DNA of 64,000 bases from Granulicella sp. S156 (GCF_009766105.1 NZ_LMUH01000025.1:563190-627189), one strand, 5' to 3'; shown: positions 24,991-34,982, counted from the first letter of the stretch. Numbers and translations: made by a program. The notes: a model not told the origin generated them from the sequence alone.

Positions 24991-25227
24991 TAGGACTTAC
25001 GCAAAATCCGCAGAGTTGCACGATTATTCAGCCCCAAAGGGGCCATATATCCCAGCCTAATACTGCCGTTGTACGTATAGGCCCACCCCAAAGCCTGTCA
25101 TTTCGACCGACCAACGGGAGCGGAGAAACCACTGTATTTTGCGATGCCTCCAAGGACATACTCGTCTGCAGCAAGAACACATTTTGCGGTTGGCGATAGG
25201 CATCTCTGGGTTCCTGCGTAAGTCCTA
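24991..25227. mobile_element. 237-bp MITE-like element with 13-bp TIRs
   Basis: Ends are TAGGACTTACGCA (24991-25003) and its exact complement (25215-25227). Directly outside both ends is the 5-bp direct repeat TCTGT (24986-24990 and 25228-25232), as left by transposition. It has no transposase frame. Inside it carries copies of two dispersed repeats: CAGCCCCAAAGGGGC (25029) and the TGTCATTTCGACCGACC element (25098). It is probably moved in trans by an insertion sequence with matching ends located elsewhere. Confidence 0.8.
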
Positions 25228-25359
25228 TCTGTTCCCTGGGCCCTGAGCCCTGTTCTCTGTTTCCTGTTTCCTGTTTACTGTTTCCTGTTTGCTGTTTGCT
25301 GTTTCCTGTTTCCTGTTTACTGTTTCCTGTTTCCTGTTTGCTGTTTCCTCTCTGCTCTT
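25227..25359. repeat. 19-unit degenerate heptad array
   Basis: Nineteen contiguous 7-base units in strict register, most being TCCTGTT, TGCTGTT or TACTGTT, with drift at both ends (CCCTGGG, TGCTCTT). The array abuts the right end of the MITE-like element and stops 15 bases before the oxidoreductase start codon, so it forms that gene's upstream region. Confidence 0.9.
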
Positions 25360-25374
25360 CGTACGATAGCCGGT

Positions 25375-26484
25375 ATGAGCGCTCCCACCCCTATCCGTAC
25401 CGCTGTCATCGGCTTCGGCCTCGCCGGTCGAGTCTTCCACTGCCCCTTTGTCGCCGCGGTTCCGGGGCTGGAACTCACCGCCATCGTCCAGCGCAGCAAG
25501 GACACAGCCCACGAGGCCTACCCCAATGCCCGCATCCTGCGCTCCCCGGAAGAGGCCTTTTCCGACCCCGGCATCGATCTCATCGTCGTTGGCACTCCGA
25601 ATGAGACCCACTTTGACCTCGCCTCCCAGGCATTGCAGGCCGGCAAACACGTCGTCGTCGACAAACCGGTCACGATCAGCGGCACTGCCGCCCGTGCGTT
25701 GATTGACCTGGCCAAACAGCACAACCGCATCCTCGCGCCGTTCCACAATCGCCGCTACGATACCGACTTCCTCACCGTAAGCAAGCTGCATCGCGAAGGC
25801 ACTCTGGGACGTATCACCCAGGTCTTCGCCCACTTCGACCGCTTCCGTCCCCTGCAGCGCCCAAACACGTGGAAGGAGACCGGAGGAGACCCCAACGGCC
25901 TACTCTTCGACCTCGGCCCCCACCTCACCGACCAGGCACTCGCACTCTTCGGACCACCAGCGCGCGTTACGGCCAGCGTCCGTACCGACCGCGACAAGAC
26001 CGATATCGACGACGCCTTCGACATCGTCTACGAATACGATATCGCCTCCGAAAATGGCGCCCCTCGCAGCCTGCGTTACGAGTGCCACGCCACCATGCTC
26101 GCCGCCACTCCCTCCCCTCGCTTCCGCGTCCACGGAACGCTCGGCAGCTACACCAAGCAGGGCCTAGACCCGCAGGAGGCTGCCCTGATCGGAGGCGCCC
26201 GCCCCCCGCAGCTCGGCTCTCCGGACCCCTGGCTTCCCGAGCCCGAATCGGCCTGGGGCACGCTCGCTGCCGCAAAGGACCTGAGCGAACCCATCCAGCT
26301 CGACAGCGCTCCCTTCCCCAGTGTTACCGGCGACTACCGGCTGTTCTACGCCAACGTCCGCGATGCCATTCGCGGCGACGCGCCTCTGGCCATCTCCGCA
26401 GAGGACGGCTATCGCGTCATCCGGCTGCTGGAACTCGCCCGCCAAAGCAGCCATGAACGCCGCACCCTGCCCGTCACCTTCTAG
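25375..26484 (+). CDS. Gfo/Idh/MocA family oxidoreductase
   Basis: A 369-residue NAD(P)-dependent oxidoreductase. The N-terminal Rossmann fold has VIGFGLAGRVFHCPF (residues ~10-24), and the VVDKPVT motif near 100 is the variant of EKP that holds the catalytic Lys. A Gfo-type C-terminal sheet domain follows (FDRFRP, GLLFDLGPHLTDQALALFG). HDLGPHxxDQ is characteristic of the yeast-GFO/YdgJ-like group acting on sugars or inositols; the substrate is not known. A long hairpin terminator follows. The upstream region is a heptad array. Confidence 0.9.
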   Translation: MSAPTPIRTAVIGFGLAGRVFHCPFVAAVPGLELTAIVQRSKDTAHEAYPNARILRSPEEAFSDPGIDLIVVGTPNETHFDLASQALQAGKHVVVDKPVTISGTAARALIDLAKQHNRILAPFHNRRYDTDFLTVSKLHREGTLGRITQVFAHFDRFRPLQRPNTWKETGGDPNGLLFDLGPHLTDQALALFGPPARVTASVRTDRDKTDIDDAFDIVYEYDIASENGAPRSLRYECHATMLAATPSPRFRVHGTLGSYTKQGLDPQEAALIGGARPPQLGSPDPWLPEPESAWGTLAAAKDLSEPIQLDSAPFPSVTGDYRLFYANVRDAIRGDAPLAISAEDGYRVIRLLELARQSSHERRTLPVTF

Positions 26485-26508
26485 GGGTAAAGGCTCTCTC
26501 AATAAAGG

Positions 26509-26598
26509 CCTTGACGCAAAGCCTGCAAAGAAAGCCAAGTTTCGCCACGGCAGCCGTGGCGAAACTTGGCTCTTCTCTTCGTGAACTTTGCGTCAAGG
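26509..26598 (+). terminator. nested long hairpin after the Gfo/Idh/MocA gene
   Basis: An inner perfect 18-bp stem (26533-26550 with 26554-26571, arms beginning AGCCAAGTTTCGCCACGG) sits inside outer arms CCTTGACGCAAAG (26509-26521) and CTTTGCGTCAAGG (26586-26598). TCTTTTTG follows, so it can terminate plus-strand transcription. GACGCAAAG also begins a related repeat at 28757. Confidence 0.8.
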
Positions 26599-26651
26599 TC
26601 TTTTTGCCTATGCCACCGCAAACATGGCCCACGCGATAAACTAAATCCATT

Positions 26652-27119
26652 GTGAAGACTCAGAGCCAACAATCTCCGGCAAAGTTCATCATCGCGGGCA
26701 TCATCGTCCTGGCCACCGTCGCCTGGCTCGCCCTCTCTGCCTCCAGCGACACCAAGCAGTATTACGTGACCATCAGCGAGCTTCAGCAGCTAGGGAACAA
26801 AGCCTATACGCGCCATCTGCGGGTAGCCGGCAATGTCCAACCTGGCAGCATCAATCACGTAGGCACCAACGCCACCTTTACGCTGATGGAACAGGGCAAA
26901 GCGCTGCGTGTGAACTACCAGGGCGCGGAGCCACCGCCAGACAGCTTCAAGGATGATGCTCAGGCCCTCGCCATCGGCACCTATGGCCGCGACGGCGTCT
27001 TCCACGCAACGCAGCTCCAGGCCAAGTGCGCCAGCAAATACGCGCCAGCTGCCAAGCCCGGTGCCGCGCCTACAGGCAATACCGCAGCTCTTACCCCAGC
27101 AGCAAAGCCACAGAGCTAG
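26652..27119 (+). CDS. ccmE: cytochrome c maturation heme chaperone CcmE, Cys-type variant
   Basis: A 155-residue protein from GTG 26652 with a membrane anchor at about 12-30 and the CcmE OB-fold (RHLRVAGNVQPGSI, FTLMEQGKALRVNYQG, LAIGTYGRDGVFHATQLQAK). In the classical protein the heme is held by His in HxxxY. Here the site is CASKY (CxxxY), as in the variant described for Desulfovibrio and archaea. The Ala/Pro-rich tail after it is short and disordered-looking. CcmE carries heme across the periplasm to apocytochrome c. A CcmA-like ATPase follows after a repeat-filled gap; ccmB, C, F and H are not in the window. Confidence 0.85.
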   Translation: MKTQSQQSPAKFIIAGIIVLATVAWLALSASSDTKQYYVTISELQQLGNKAYTRHLRVAGNVQPGSINHVGTNATFTLMEQGKALRVNYQGAEPPPDSFKDDAQALAIGTYGRDGVFHATQLQAKCASKYAPAAKPGAAPTGNTAALTPAAKPQS

Positions 27120-27477
27120 AGCAATCCCACAGTAGCTGTACCAGTGGGATTTGTATTTCCGTTGCCATAAATTCGTTGCCATAAATTCGTCATCCTGAGC
27201 GGAGCGTCCCGGCCTTTGGGGACGCGTAGTCGAAGGACCCCAGATGCAGAGCGCGATGCAAATGTTTGTGGCGCGCTTTGCGTCAGAAGGACCCCGAAGA
27301 ATTCTACTCACCAATACAGCCCAAGCCATTTTCAACCACCAAATTCTTGCTGATCCTATCCGCGGATGCATAAGAACCTTCGGGCTCCTTCGGCTCCGCT
27401 CAGAACAGACTCCTCGCCCTCTTCACTGAGCCAACGCGTTCTGCACGAGCGGCCGCTCTATACTCTCAAATAGCATC
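27120..27477. other. repeat-filled gap between ccmE and the CcmA-like gene
   Basis: It holds a possible terminator (AATCCCAC 27123-27130 pairing with GTGGGATT 27144-27151), an exact tandem duplication of the 14-base GTTGCCATAAATTC (27161-27188), and a composite palindromic repeat from about 27189 (CATCCTGAGCGGAGC) to 27413 (CTCCGCTCAG) with an inner GCGTCCC/GGGACGC hairpin. Within it 27243-27284 is an inverted copy of the repeat at 28757-28800. No gene was seen. Confidence 0.7.
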
Positions 27478-28182
27478 GTGATCTCTGCCACTTTATCCTC
27501 TGAACCCGCCATCGTCCTCGACCGCGTCTCGCGACTCTATGGCAACTTCGCCGCTCTCCGCGAAGTCTCCCTAAGCCTTCCGGCAGGCGCGAGCGTCGTC
27601 CTGCTCGGGGAAAACGGCGCAGGCAAATCCACGCTGCTAAAGATCGTCGCCGGACTCGCGACACCGACCTACGGCACCATCTCCGTCTTTGGGGGCAAGC
27701 CACTCGATCAGCGCCACCGCGTCGCCACCATGAGCCACGCAACGATGCTGTACGACGAGCTCACGGCACTCGAAAATCTGCGCTACTTCGCCAGCCTGCA
27801 TGCCGATACTGCCCTGCAAGACCTCTCGCCCGAACAGGCGCTGCGCGACGTCGGCCTCGATCCCGCGCTGCCGCGACGTGTTGGCGACTACTCACAGGGC
27901 ATGCGCCAGCGCGCCTCTCTGGCTCGTGTGCTCCTCACCGAACCCGATCTGCTCCTGCTCGACGAACCCTTCTCCAACCTCGATAGAGGTTCGGCGAACA
28001 GCATGGTAGAACGGCTACGAGAGTATCTAGCTACGCCATCCGCCGAGGGTACCCGCCGCACACTGCTGCTCACCACGCATCAGCCGGAGCTCGCGCGGCC
28101 GCTGGCCAGCCTCGTCCTGACACTTCGCGAAGGACGCATCGTCGAACGCGAAGAGATCCAACTCGCCGCTACCAACTCGTAG
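27478..28182 (+). CDS. ABC transporter ATP-binding protein, CcmA-like
   Basis: A 234-residue ATPase from GTG 27478. Walker A is GENGAGKST (residues ~43-51), the signature YSQGMRQR (~140), Walker B LLLLDEPFSNLD (~159) and the switch His in TTHQPE. Adjacency to ccmE suggests that it is CcmA, the ATPase that releases heme-loaded CcmE, but the CcmB permease partner is not next to it and other ABC exporters share these motifs. A short gap of 17 bases separates it from ybaK downstream on the same strand. Confidence 0.7.
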   Translation: MISATLSSEPAIVLDRVSRLYGNFAALREVSLSLPAGASVVLLGENGAGKSTLLKIVAGLATPTYGTISVFGGKPLDQRHRVATMSHATMLYDELTALENLRYFASLHADTALQDLSPEQALRDVGLDPALPRRVGDYSQGMRQRASLARVLLTEPDLLLLDEPFSNLDRGSANSMVERLREYLATPSAEGTRRTLLLTTHQPELARPLASLVLTLREGRIVEREEIQLAATNS

Positions 28183-28199
28183 TCAATCGTCCTTTCACC

Positions 28200-28682
28200 A
28201 TGCCCTCGAAGCCGCCCAAGACCAACGCCGCCCGCCTGCTCGACTCTCTCGGCATCGCGTACGAACTACGCGCCTACGAAGTCGATCCAAACGACCTCAC
28301 CGCCATCTCTGTCGCGCACAAGATCGGCCTGCCACCCGAGCAGGTCTTCAAGACACTCCTCACCCACACCAGCGACAAAGAACACGTCTTCGCGGTCATC
28401 CCTGGCGACAGCGAACTCGATCTCAAAAAGCTGGCTGCTACCGCCGGTGCCCGCAACGCCGAACTCGCCGCACTCAAGGAAGTCGAACCGCTCACCGGCT
28501 ACATCCGCGGCGGCGTAACCGTACTCGCCGCCAAAAAGCCCTTCCGTTCCTTTGCCGACGAGACCATAGAACTCTTCGACACCATCTCGATCTCCGCCGG
28601 CCAACGTGGTCTGCAACTCATCATGGCACCCGCAGACTACCTCCGCGCCGCGAACGCCGAGCTGGCTGACCTGACGAAATGA
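28200..28682 (+). CDS. ybaK: Cys-tRNA(Pro)/Cys-tRNA(Cys) deacylase YbaK
   Basis: A 160-residue protein of the YbaK/EbsC editing family. It opens KTNAARLLDSLGIAYELRAYE, keeps the catalytic Lys region (PEQVFKTLLTH), FAVIPGDSELDLKKLA, and the C-terminal Gly-containing SISAGQRGLQLIMAP. YbaK hydrolyses Cys mischarged on tRNA(Pro), in trans, in the cytoplasm. Length is normal. It follows the CcmA-like gene closely and could be co-transcribed with it, without a clear functional link. Confidence 0.9.
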   Translation: MPSKPPKTNAARLLDSLGIAYELRAYEVDPNDLTAISVAHKIGLPPEQVFKTLLTHTSDKEHVFAVIPGDSELDLKKLAATAGARNAELAALKEVEPLTGYIRGGVTVLAAKKPFRSFADETIELFDTISISAGQRGLQLIMAPADYLRAANAELADLTK

Positions 28683-28801
28683 TGAGGAACCAGCAGAGAC
28701 TCAACCCGCCACAGGTCCAAGCCCCAAAGGGGCGATATATACCAGCCCAGAGTGGTGACGCAAAGCGCGCGACACAAATCTTTGGATCACGCTCTGCATC
28801 A

Positions 28802-28853
28802 AGGGTGGAGGCGGCTGGCGAGCGCTTTTTGCTCGCCGTGTCGCCTCCACCCT
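28802..28853. repeat. strong two-level hairpin
   Basis: AGGGTGGAGGCG (28802-28813) pairs exactly with CGCCTCCACCCT (28842-28853); nested inside, GGCGAGC (28817-28823) pairs with GCTCGCC (28831-28837). There is no T run outside. Possible bidirectional terminator or repeat-borne palindrome. Confidence 0.75.
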
Positions 28854-29142
28854 GGGTTACGGACAGAAAGAAGCCTACCTCCAACACCTGTCATTTCGAC
28901 CGACCAACGGGAGCGGAGAAACCCCTGTATTTAGCCGGTGATCGAAGTGCCGAAGAAGCTAAGAGATACGCTCCATGACTCTAGCCGGTTTTATTCAAAT
29001 TTGAGCAACCCATCTCGCATTTGATTGAAACACTCAATTATTGAACCATTACCATAAATTCTTCTTCAAAATCTAGAATTATGGCGTGTAAATCGCTCAT
29101 CCAGCATGACATGACTCCGCCATCTGCTCGATTTCACCACAT

Positions 29143-29158
29143 TGTTTCACGTGGAACA
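29143..29158. promoter_or_regulatory. parS: parS-like ParB-binding site
   Basis: TGTTTCACGTGGAACA. On the minus strand it reads TGTTCCACGTGAAACA, a perfect match to the widely conserved parS consensus TGTTNCACGTGAAACA, with one deviation from full symmetry. It lies between genes, in an AT-rich gap. ParB loads at such sites for chromosome segregation, usually in the origin-proximal part of the chromosome. Confidence 0.75.
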
Positions 29159-29252
29159 ATATTCGGATCAGGTTGAGTGTTCGCCGCTTCAATCCGGTCT
29201 GCGAGGGCACTTTTATGTCGTTTGCACCCGATCGAAGGCCTGAGCAAATACG

Positions 29253-31963
<2,711 letters not shown>

Positions 31964-31967
<4 letters not shown>

Positions 31968-33079
31968 GCTACCCACTTTCGCGGAGCCTTACCTTCGAGC
32001 GCCTTGGCAATCGCCGCAATGTGTTCAGGCGTGTTGCCGCAGCAGCCACCGGCGATATTGATCAGCCCACCCCGTGCAAAATCGCTCAAGTACCGGGCCA
32101 TATCCGGCGGCCCAAGATCGAACCCCGTCTCCGAAAGAGGATTCGGTAATCCGGCATTCGGGTAACACGAGATCGCCACGTTCGCCTTCTCCGAGAGCTC
32201 CTCCAGGAACGGATACATAAGGTCAGGCCCCAGCGAGCAGTTCAGCCCCACCGACAGCGGCTTCACATGCTTCACAGCGTTCCAGAAAGCCTCCGTGGTC
32301 TGTGCGGAGATCAGCGTCTCGCCGCCACGCCCCACCGCCGCAGAGATCATCACCGGCAACTCCTTGCCATCCTCATCGAATACCTCACGAATCGCGACCA
32401 GCGCCGCCTTGGCGTTCAGCGAGTCAAAGATCGTCTCAACCAGAAGTAAATCTGAACCACCGGCAATCAGTGCGCGCACCTGCTGGGCGTAGGCAGCCTT
32501 CACCTGATCGAACGTGACCACACGGAAGCCGGAATCATCGGCATCGGGCGAGTTCGAAAGAGATACGGTGAGCGGTCCGATAGCCCCCGCCACAAAGCGT
32601 TGGCGCCCCGTCTCGTTCCCCACACGATCGGCCCATTCCCTGCACTGCCGCGCCGATTGCTCATTGATCTCCCAGGCCAGCCCGTCGAGGAATGAGTCGT
32701 CGATGATCTTCTGGTAGAACTCGGGGTCTTTCCTGCCGCCATGCTCCCGTGGATCTTCCACGAAGAATTCGCTCTGCGTGATGCTGGTCGCGCCGAAGGT
32801 GTTCGTCTCAATGATGTCCGCCCCAGCCTCCAGAAACCGGCGATGGATATCGCAGATCATCTGCGGCTGCGTCAAGGAGAAGAGATCGCCATTGTTCAGC
32901 AGGTCCTTCGTCGAGTCCTTGAAGCGCTCCCCGCGGATGTCAGCTTCCGTCATGCCGTAGGTGCGGATCGTCGTGCCCATCGCCCCATCGATAATCGCGA
33001 TTCGATTCTCGAGGATCTTTTCAAGGGGGTGCCTGGAAGCCTTCGTTATCTCTTCCGGATAGCTCAGAGTATTAGCCAT
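31964..33079 (-). CDS. homocysteine S-methyltransferase domain of split MetH
   Basis: A 371-residue protein equal to the first domain of MetH. It opens with [24 protein letters not shown]; the three zinc/homocysteine thiolate ligands are GLNCSLG and the C-terminal [11 protein letters not shown] pair. It binds Zn2+ and homocysteine and receives the methyl group from the cobalamin part encoded by the next gene, with which it overlaps by 4 bases. The ends of both proteins match domain borders, so this looks like a stable gene split and not a recent frameshift. A hairpin with 10-bp arms (33125-33148) lies upstream. Confidence 0.92.
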
Positions 33080-33124
33080 CTCATACCTTTCATCGTCGCG
33101 GTTTGCTCACGCGCCTATCGCAGT

Positions 33125-33148
33125 GCGGCGAGCCCGAAGGCTCGCCGC
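33125..33148. other. 10-bp stem hairpin between nuoI and metH
   Basis: GCGGCGAGCC, loop CGAA, GGCTCGCCGC. No T run on either side. It lies between the nuoI stop and the metH start, both on the minus strand, so it may end the nuoI transcript weakly or stabilise the metH leader. Confidence 0.5.
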
Positions 33149-33194
33149 TGGTGAATCTTGTTCGCCGCTAACGATATATCTCTGTTAACCGCTC

Positions 33195-33692
33195 CTAAGC
33201 CAGCACTTCGGCGTGTTCTTTGTCCGACTTCGGAAGACCTGTGGACACAGCCACCAGCAGGTCTTCCTTGCGCATGACCATGGTGGTTGCGTTCAGGCTC
33301 GCCAGCTCGAAACCATGCCCGTGCGTAATCGCATCGGTCGGGCAGGCTTCCACGCAGTATCCGCAGAAGATGCAGCGGTTGTAATCAATGTTGTAGACCT
33401 TTGCATAGCGCTCAGCCGAGGAGATACGAGTCTCTTCGGTATTGTCCGCGGCCTCAATGTAGATGCAGTTCGACGGGCAGGCCGCCGCGCACAGAAAGCA
33501 GGCCACGCACTTTTCCAGGCCATTCTCATCGCGTTGCAGCTGATGCTTGCCGCGGAAGCGCTCCTGCAACTGCGCACCGCGTAGCGGTCCCTTGCCGTCC
33601 GGATAGTTCTCCACCTCGGTCGGCTGGAAACCCTCTCGGAGCGTGATGCTCATACCCTTCGCAATGGCGGCGACGTTGCGGATGATCGACAT
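33195..33692 (-). CDS. nuoI: NADH-quinone oxidoreductase subunit I (NuoI)
   Basis: A 165-residue ferredoxin-like protein with an N-terminal amphipathic helix (AIAKGMSITLREGFQP) and two 4Fe-4S motifs, CVACFLCAAACPSNC and CIFCGYCVEACP, followed by the NuoI-typical DAITHGHGFELA. These are clusters N6a and N6b on the electron path in the arm of complex I. The rest of the nuo operon is not in the window, so this is a stand-alone copy here. It could also be a ferredoxin subunit of another complex, but the length and tail favour NuoI. Confidence 0.85.
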   Translation of the reverse strand: MSIIRNVAAIAKGMSITLREGFQPTEVENYPDGKGPLRGAQLQERFRGKHQLQRDENGLEKCVACFLCAAACPSNCIYIEAADNTEETRISSAERYAKVYNIDYNRCIFCGYCVEACPTDAITHGHGFELASLNATTMVMRKEDLLVAVSTGLPKSDKEHAEVLA

Positions 33693-33761
33693 AGAACTTA
33701 AGTATACGTGTTCTTCCTTGAAGATCTATACGTCCCCGCCCAGGCGGCGTACTCTGGGCAG

Positions 33762-34331
33762 ATGAAGACCTCTATTTTTGCCGCTCTCCTCCTTGCCCTC
33801 GCGCCGCTCTCCCTTGTCGCCCAGGCCCCCGCGGGGCAGGACAGCAAAGCCCAGGACGGCATGGCTGTGGAGCACGCCAAAGCTCCCGTCCCCCCTTCAA
33901 AATCCGTGAGCATCACCTTTGAAGGCAGGATCACGACACTCTCCCTGGAAGACCTGATCAACCTGCCCCAGGTCACCGTCAACGTGCATAACGCCCACAC
34001 GAATAAGGACGAAACCTATACCGGCCCGCTGGTCTCGGATGTTCTGGCCAAAGCCGGCCTCGTCTCCTCCCGCGAGACCCAGCCGCTCATCCTCCACAGC
34101 AGCGTCGTGGCCACCGGTACAGACCACTATTACGTCCTGTACTCCGCCGCCGAAGTGGAACCCGCGTTCAGCACCGGCAAGGTCATCGTCGCAGTCATGA
34201 AATTCGGCCTGCCGGACAACGACGGCGGCCTCATCCAACTCGTCAATACGACGGACACCAAGGCCGCCCGCTGGGTCCACGGTCTGACCAGCCTCAATGT
34301 CATGAGCCTCTCGCAGACGGTTACGAAGTAG
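33762..34331 (+). CDS. exported sulfite-oxidase-like molybdopterin-fold protein
   Basis: 189 residues from ATG 33762, chosen because a signal peptide follows (MKTSIFAALLLALAPLSLVAQ). The mature protein has a fold like the small molybdopterin-binding/SUOX domain: FEGRITTLSLEDLINLPQVTV, YTGPLVSDVLAKAGL, YYVLYSAAEVEPAFS and a final GLIQLVNTTDTKAARWVHGL. The Cys that binds molybdenum in active SUOX enzymes is not present, so cofactor binding is doubtful. Many small periplasmic proteins of this kind are uncharacterised. It diverges from nuoI. Confidence 0.6.
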   Translation: MKTSIFAALLLALAPLSLVAQAPAGQDSKAQDGMAVEHAKAPVPPSKSVSITFEGRITTLSLEDLINLPQVTVNVHNAHTNKDETYTGPLVSDVLAKAGLVSSRETQPLILHSSVVATGTDHYYVLYSAAEVEPAFSTGKVIVAVMKFGLPDNDGGLIQLVNTTDTKAARWVHGLTSLNVMSLSQTVTK

Positions 34332-34388
34332 TGGTGGCTTCCCCGGTGGGAGATCGGGTGCAAAACGCATATTTCTGCATACCCCACC

Positions 34389-34544
34389 AAAATTGTCATC
34401 TCGACCGAAGCATGACAGCTATAAGTCATGCGTAGTGGAGAGACCCCTGTATTTTTCCTGGAGCAGCATTACGGCTATGGGCAAAATACAGGGGTCTCCC
34501 CACTACGGCGCAAAGTACGCGCCTTCGGTCGAGATGACAATTTT
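34389..34544. repeat. 156-bp two-armed palindromic repeat element
   Basis: Outer arms start AAAATTGTCATCTCGACCGA and return as its complement at about 34522-34544. Inner arms GTAGTGGAGAGACCCCTGT (from 34432) and ACAGGGGTCTCCCCACTAC (to 34506) also pair with one mismatch. TTTTTT follows the right end and AAAA precedes the left. The half-element at 6014, 25098 and 28889 is the same family. It separates a plus-strand gene from the convergent arsR gene and should stop transcription from both sides. Confidence 0.85.
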
Positions 34545-34585
34545 TTAGGCGACAAGCCAAAAAACGACTCCGGTACACGAATGAG

Positions 34586-34870
34586 CTACCGGCTCACCAT
34601 CGACCCAATATTGGTCAGATACTTAAGGTACTTCGCGAACTTCTCCGGCACGACCCGGTAGTAAACATTGAGTCCCTCTTTGCGAGAGGTAATCAGCCCC
34701 AGATCTGTCAGCACCTTAAGATGATGCGACAGCGTCGCTCCTGAGATGGCGTGTTTTGCATGCATCTCACCGCAGAACAACTCATCGTGCTCCGCGATCT
34801 GCGTATAGATAGCCAGGCGATTGGGGTCTCCAAGAGCCTTTCCTATCTGCGCCACCTCGTCGTCCGTCAT
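34586..34870 (-). CDS. ArsR family transcriptional regulator
   Basis: I favour ATG 34870 (GGGA a few bases upstream; product opens MTDDEVAQIGKALGDPNRL), giving 94 residues; the frame is open to ATG 34933. The winged helix is typical: GDPNRLAIYTQI, FCGEM, ISGATLSHHLKVLTDLGLITSRKEG, VYYRV. The classical metal-binding ELCVCDL is replaced by ELFCGEM, with a single Cys, so metal sensing is uncertain. It is divergent from the RND efflux operon and probably represses it; a partly palindromic sequence lies between them. Confidence 0.85.
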   Translation of the reverse strand: MTDDEVAQIGKALGDPNRLAIYTQIAEHDELFCGEMHAKHAISGATLSHHLKVLTDLGLITSRKEGLNVYYRVVPEKFAKYLKYLTNIGSMVSR

Positions 34871-34930
34871 TTTTCCCATAGGTATATCAGACGCGGCAAA
34901 CACAATTCTGAATCCAACTATTTCGATGCT

Positions 34931-34971
34931 CATCTAAATACACATCACGCTTCCGAAGTGCTGTGTAGATG
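34931..34971. promoter_or_regulatory. candidate operator between arsR and RND operon
   Basis: CATCTAAATACACATCAC at 34931-34948 faces GTGCTGTGTAGATG at 34958-34971. The arms pair with gaps (CATCTA, ACACA, CAC). It is centred between the divergent genes and about 12 bases before the RND start, a plausible ArsR-binding site. Confidence 0.4.
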
Positions 34972-34982
34972 GAGATATCACG

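Larger units (their letters stand above)
24869..25374. other. gene-free region with MITE-like element and heptad array
   Basis: No gene is supported here. From left to right it holds a short CAGGAAA-type heptad piece (24952-24969), a 237-bp element with terminal inverted repeats (24991-25227) and a 19-unit heptad array (25227-25359), ending 15 bases before the oxidoreductase start. The long minus-strand frame across it reads the heptads as GNRKQET repeats and is not a gene. Confidence 0.8.
28683..29252. other. gene-free region with dispersed repeats and a parS site
   Basis: 570 bases between convergent ybaK and metH with no supported gene. In order: a CCCCAAAGGGGC repeat (28724), a GACGCAAAG-family repeat (28757-28800), a strong hairpin (28802-28853), a single-arm TGTCATTTCGACCGACC repeat (28889-28935), an AT-rich stretch, and a parS-like site (29143-29158). 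Confidence 0.75.

Noticed and set aside
25227-25359. Heptad array as a CRISPR or VNTR of a surface protein
   Set aside because: There are no unique spacers between constant repeats and no cas genes, and the array is not in a surface-protein gene.
25225-25833. A minus-strand frame with GNRKQET repeats
   Set aside because: It is the reading of the heptad array joined to the antisense of the Gfo/Idh/MocA gene, without a start region or conserved features.
33080-33194. Possible SAM or cobalamin riboswitch before metH
   Set aside because: The leader is short and shows only a plain 10-bp hairpin; no conserved riboswitch core could be recognised.
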